DNA of 17,969 nt from positions 1 through 17,969 of the forward strand of contig JBIKMV010000037.1 of NCBI GenBank assembly GCA_044359055.1. Reading direction: 5' to 3'. A model generated the notes under the pieces. The model saw nothing but the letters and a program-made list of their open reading frames with translations, did no database searches and was not told the DNA's origin. The position numbers and the translations under genes were made by a program. This document shows positions 15,237 through 17,969 of the stretch, one piece after another; positions within the stretch are counted from its first letter, which is position 1, and each line of letters opens with the position of its first letter. Origin of the DNA: CAMDMI01 sp044359055. Its GTDB lineage: Bacteria > Bacteroidota > Bacteroidia > Cytophagales > Flexibacteraceae.

Positions 15237-15262
15237 GCCGGGCGATGTTGCCCTGCCGGACC
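15236..15262. terminator. GC-rich hairpin between convergent genes, possible terminator
   Basis: GGGC at 15240-15243 pairs with GCCC at 15250-15253 around a six-base loop, and flanking GGCC and CCGGACC extend the structure with a bulge. It starts at the stop codon of the propeller lipoprotein gene and lies between convergent transcription units. There is no T tract, so it may not terminate on its own; it could instead be a transcript-end stabiliser. Confidence 0.3.
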
Positions 15263-15349
15263 ATGGGTATTGGTTGCTAAGAAGATTGAAATCTCTCTAC
15301 ACTTTTGGGAATAGTACTGCGAAATGCGGTGCATCAACCTGATGGGTGC

Positions 15350-16630
15350 TTACAACAAAAAAGTCGCATACAAGGGTACATTCTGCATCCAGTCCTGATC
15401 GCGGAAAAAGCTCATTGACAAGCGCATGGCCTTTACAGGTTGGTATTTTTCGGAGTACACCCGCAGGCTTTTTGACTTGAGATTTTCTTCGGCCTTTACC
15501 TCTGCAGGAATTATTCTGCTGCCCTTCTGTACCACAAAGTCTATCTCTGAATTGCCGCTGTCGGATGACCAGTAAAAGAGGTCGTATTTCAACTTCAATT
15601 CCTGAGCAACAAATTGTTCGGTCATGGCGCCCTTGTATTCTGTCAGCACCTGATTTTTAATCAGCAGGATTTCTGATTCCAAACCGGCCATAGCATTGAG
15701 CAAACCCACATCGAGCAGAAACAATTTGAAACTATCGTAGTCGGCATAGGATTTTAAGGGAATGGCAGGCTTGGAAATCCTGCTGCACTTGTGCACAAGG
15801 CCGGCCAGTGCCAGCCATTGGATGGCCGATTCAAATTCCTGCACTCTCGCTCCTTTCTTCAGATACCGGAATACGAACTTACGGTTTTCTCTGGAAAGCT
15901 GGCTGACAACCGATTGCCAGACCAACCGAATTTTGGGAACCGTTGCCGCGGGAGCATATTTCCCAAAGTCATTTTCGTATCCCAACAGGATTTTATTCTG
16001 GATTTCCCTAACTGATTTCGGATCTTTTTTCTCCAACCAGCGGTTCAGTGCCTCAGGCATGCCTCCCGTAAAGTAATATTCTCTGAGTAAGCGGATGAGT
16101 TTTTCGTGAAAAGGTTTGACCACATCATGGTTTCTCTCATGAAGAGCCAGCAGAAGCCGCTCCTCACCGGCATTGAGGAGAAATTCTTCAAAACTTAAGG
16201 GATACAGAAAAAGAAAATCCACCTTTCCTACAGGAAAAGTATGGCTTTTTTGGAGAGACAGACCCAGAAAGGAGCCGGCAGCTACAATAAAATATTCCGG
16301 TGCCTGCTCGAAAAAATACTTAAGTGCTGTTATTCCTCCGGGGGCTTCCTGAATTTCATCAAAAATCAGGAGCGTATCTTTGCTGATGGAGGTGGCTGCG
16401 GCAATTTCCAGTGTGGCCAGAATCCTTTTTATATCAAAATCCGACACAAAAAGGGATTGCAGTACTGTAGAAGTTTCAAAATTAAAGTATACAGACTTTT
16501 CAAAGTATCCTGCACCAAACTCCTTCATTATCCATGTTTTACCTGTTTGTCTGGCACCCTGAATGATGAGGGGTTTTCGGTTTTCGGATGCCTTCCATTC
16601 CAGCAAGTCTTTCAGAATCAGGCGTTGCAT
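15350..16630 (-). CDS. AAA ATPase of the AAA_14/DUF4143 family
   Basis: A 426-residue predicted ATPase with an N-terminal AAA_14 domain and C-terminal DUF4143 domain. The Walker A is GARQTGKT at 25-32, the Walker B LLIFDEIQE at 87-95, and a sensor-like EYFIVAAGSFLGL follows. The family motif FPVGKVDFLFLYPLSFEEFL comes next. The C-terminal part contains EIDFVV at 362-367 and PAEVKAEEN further on (Glu376, Lys378), matching the PD-(D/E)xK-like core proposed for DUF4143 (Glu362/Asp364, Glu376, Lys378). These proteins are widespread and often multicopy in bacteria; their cellular role is not established. The ATG at 16630 (MQRLILKDLLEW) is the expected family start. The frame continues open to 16795, but through a tandem DNA repeat in which each unit is in a different phase, so that extension is not coding. 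A perfect -7 box lies 17 bases upstream of the ATG. Confidence 0.92.
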   Translation of the reverse strand: MQRLILKDLLEWKASENRKPLIIQGARQTGKTWIMKEFGAGYFEKSVYFNFETSTVLQSLFVSDFDIKRILATLEIAAATSISKDTLLIFDEIQEAPGGITALKYFFEQAPEYFIVAAGSFLGLSLQKSHTFPVGKVDFLFLYPLSFEEFLLNAGEERLLLALHERNHDVVKPFHEKLIRLLREYYFTGGMPEALNRWLEKKDPKSVREIQNKILLGYENDFGKYAPAATVPKIRLVWQSVVSQLSRENRKFVFRYLKKGARVQEFESAIQWLALAGLVHKCSRISKPAIPLKSYADYDSFKLFLLDVGLLNAMAGLESEILLIKNQVLTEYKGAMTEQFVAQELKLKYDLFYWSSDSGNSEIDFVVQKGSRIIPAEVKAEENLKSKSLRVYSEKYQPVKAMRLSMSFFRDQDWMQNVPLYATFLL

Positions 16631-16647
16631 AGCGTCTTTTAAAACAC

Positions 16648-16655
16648 CAAAGGTA
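16648..16655 (-). promoter_or_regulatory. Candidate -7 element (TACCTTTG) of the ATPase gene
   Basis: On the minus strand TACCTTTG is an exact match to the Bacteroidota -7 consensus TAnnTTTG, and 17 bases separate it from the ATG at 16630. No TTG is found at the usual -33 distance; that position falls in the conserved core of the first 32-bp repeat unit, which directly abuts the box. Promoter activity may therefore depend on a factor binding the repeats (inference). Confidence 0.5.
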
Positions 16656-16751
16656 TCATTTTTTCCTATGAAAAAGTGTGGTTTTTTGCATTTTTTCATT
16701 CGAAAAAGTGCGACACTTCCCTTATTTTCCCTCGGAAAAGTGTGGCTTTGG
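16656..16751 (-). repeat. Degenerate 32-bp tandem repeat, three units, upstream of the ATPase gene
   Basis: Units start at 16656, 16688 and 16720, exactly 32 bases apart. On the minus strand each has the core C(A/G)CACTTTT(T/C)C, then a short variable part, then an A-rich run (AAAAAATGA, AAAAAATGC and AAAATAAGG). The first 25 bases of each unit (plus-strand order) are conserved and the last 7 vary. Because 32 is not a multiple of three, the units fall in three different reading frames, so the conservation is at the DNA level, not protein. Units are not identical, indicating an old repeat or a binding-site array. The 32-base period is about three turns of B-DNA. Confidence 0.75.
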
Positions 16752-16821
16752 GATTGCACACTGTATATTCCAGAAGTCGAATCGGGGCGGTACAATATTT
16801 GCCGCTATGGGCGCCGAAAGG

Positions 16822-17969
16822 CTAGATATTAAACCAATACACCAGCTTCACAACCAGAGAGCGGTTCTTGGTTTTCCAAGGGTCGGGCAGATAGTTCTCG
16901 GCATATACGATAAAAAAATCGCTCACCGGGGCAAAGCGCCACTGGTATCGCACATTGATGTTGATATTTTTGGCCTGCTGGTTGTACTGCAAAAAGGTGG
17001 TCAGGAAGTGGCTTTTTGAAAATGAAAGTTCTGCCCTGGGCCCCAGCAGCCAAAACCGGGTATCGGGATACGGCTGTGGAAAAAAAAACTGATTGAAAGT
17101 ATAGATCAGCGACCAGTTGGCCCAGGAACCCGAGCGAAGGGTAAAACCCCCGTCATAAGTATTCAGCCAGCCATTGAAATATTGCCCCGATCTGATTTGA
17201 ATGTATCCTGAAAACACCCGTCGGTTGTCGGAGCTGTAACCCAGATTGAGATAATTGTACCAGTGCACCGAATTAGAATCGAGCTTTCTGGAACCGGTAT
17301 TTGTGGGATCAAAACCGCCATTGTACAGGCGGGTATATTCCCGGGTAAAGGAGAGCGAAAAACTCGAGGTATTTTTCCTGACCATCTGACCCGAAAGCTG
17401 ATACAATTGGTCGCTCACCTGCCGGAAACGGTCCCAGTAGGTGTCGTTGTAGAGTCCTAATGAATAGTAATTTACCCTGGATTTGGAAGGATAATGCCGG
17501 AAGCGGGCTTCGGGTTCGATGCGGAAAAAACCTTTTGGCCTTTGCAGATAGCCCATCTCGGGATTGTAGCCCGAGCCCACAATCTCATGGTTCCAGATGA
17601 GGGTATAGTTGGGCACAAAATACATGAGGTACACGGCATGGGCATAATCGTCACTTCGCTTTTGGTTTTCAAAAGACTGGTGATAAAAAAATTTGCCCGA
17701 CCATCGGTTGTCTTTGGATAAGAGATTGTAATCCAGACCCAAAACGCGGTTGAACTTATTCTGCCTGAAAGAAAAATCGCCGCTGTCGTTTTTGAAAATC
17801 TGCCGGTTTACCAGTATGCCGGCCAGATTGCTTCGGGCAAACACCTTTTGCTGAAAGGTAGCCACGGTATAATTATTTCCCTGATAGTTAAGCGATTGAT
17901 CGTCGGCGGTCTGCACATTGAGCAAGCCGATACGAAGTTTTGGCGTGAGTTTGCCGCTGAGTCGGGCAC
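16822..17969 (-). CDS. DUF5916 domain-containing outer-membrane protein (partial, 5' end off window)
   Basis: The frame is open from the right window edge to a TAG at 16822-16824, giving the last ~381 residues of a larger protein; the first visible residues are ARLSGKLTPKLRIGLLNVQT. This and later segments (GNNYTVATFQQKVFARSNL, MYFVPNYTLIWNHEIVGSGY, GYLQRPKGFFRIEPEARFRH) are typical of the C-terminal DUF5916 region, and the ending SDFFIVYAENYLPDPW then KNRSLVVKLVYWFNI is highly characteristic. Full-length members are usually about 700-900 residues, with an N-terminal family-9 carbohydrate-binding-like domain that would lie beyond the window. The visible part is rich in aromatic beta strands with a C-terminal hydrophobic strand, consistent with an outer-membrane barrel. 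Its function is not established. It lies 191 bases upstream of the ATPase gene on the same strand; the repeats and a candidate -7 box between them suggest separate transcription. Confidence 0.86.
   Translation of the reverse strand, partial: ARLSGKLTPKLRIGLLNVQTADDQSLNYQGNNYTVATFQQKVFARSNLAGILVNRQIFKNDSGDFSFRQNKFNRVLGLDYNLLSKDNRWSGKFFYHQSFENQKRSDDYAHAVYLMYFVPNYTLIWNHEIVGSGYNPEMGYLQRPKGFFRIEPEARFRHYPSKSRVNYYSLGLYNDTYWDRFRQVSDQLYQLSGQMVRKNTSSFSLSFTREYTRLYNGGFDPTNTGSRKLDSNSVHWYNYLNLGYSSDNRRVFSGYIQIRSGQYFNGWLNTYDGGFTLRSGSWANWSLIYTFNQFFFPQPYPDTRFWLLGPRAELSFSKSHFLTTFLQYNQQAKNININVRYQWRFAPVSDFFIVYAENYLPDPWKTKNRSLVVKLVYWFNI

Noticed and set aside
16656..16751. Short CRISPR-like array
   Set aside because: The spacing is a constant 32 bases, but the conserved part is about 25 bases and leaves only about 7 variable bases per unit, far too short for spacers. 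The units are also diverged from one another and there are no cas genes.
16631..16795. N-terminal extension of 55 residues on the ATPase
   Set aside because: The open frame runs through the 32-bp repeat, whose units are in three phases, and the family normally starts at the MQRLILKDLL-type segment. A consensus -7 box lies within the supposed extension.

Overview
The window looks like chromosomal DNA from a free-living or environmental member of the Bacteroidota. The main evidence is protein content: a TonB-dependent receptor with an N-terminal carboxypeptidase-regulatory-like domain, proteins ending in type IX secretion (T9SS) sorting domains, a PorV/PorQ-type barrel, a DUF5916 barrel protein, a Bacteroidota-style lipoprotein LptC, and an AAA/DUF4143 ATPase. 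Candidate promoters also resemble the Bacteroidota pattern (TTG near -33, TAnnTTTG near -7). Base composition is moderate, and no class or genus can be named from the sequence alone. No rRNA, tRNA, CRISPR array, insertion sequence or prophage gene was seen.

Layout. (1) Positions 1-1223, minus strand: a two-gene LPS-related operon, with an acidic low-complexity lipoprotein followed after 37 bases by lptC, which runs off the left edge. (2) Positions 1463-1954, plus strand: a small exported DUF2147 protein closed by a near-ideal intrinsic terminator. (3) Positions 2149-4022, plus strand: a VLCAD-type acyl-CoA dehydrogenase with its own promoter and a weak terminator. (4) Positions 4223-15236, plus strand: six tightly packed envelope genes. 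In order they are a secreted protein with an EF-hand-like loop and a FlgD-Ig-like C-terminus; a secreted protein with duplicated OB-like modules and a T9SS type A sorting domain; a lipoprotein with Ig/Fn3-like domains and a possible amidotransferase-like C-terminus; a TonB-dependent receptor; a PorV/PorQ-like barrel; and a beta-propeller lipoprotein. (5) Positions 15350-16630, minus strand: an AAA/DUF4143 ATPase, convergent with the operon and preceded by a degenerate 32-bp tandem repeat that abuts its -7 box. (6) Positions 16822-17969, minus strand: the C-terminal part of a DUF5916 outer-membrane barrel protein that runs off the right edge.

How the genes may work together. The six-gene cluster is the most distinctive part. 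Junctions are 3, 12, -20, 11 and 1 bases, so co-transcription is very likely. It has no SusD homologue. Instead the receptor sits beside a PorV-like barrel (PorV in T9SS binds sorting domains of cargo), two exported proteins carrying such C-terminal domains, and two lipoproteins. This suggests a dedicated surface assembly or uptake complex whose substrate cannot be told from sequence. The remaining genes are housekeeping (LPS export, fatty-acid oxidation) or accessory (the ATPase and its repeat-bearing upstream region). The stretches without genes are all under 300 bases: 1925-2199 holds a terminator and a promoter, 3961-4222 a weak hairpin and an unrecognised start region for the operon, 15237-15349 a GC-rich hairpin, and 16631-16821 the 32-bp repeats.
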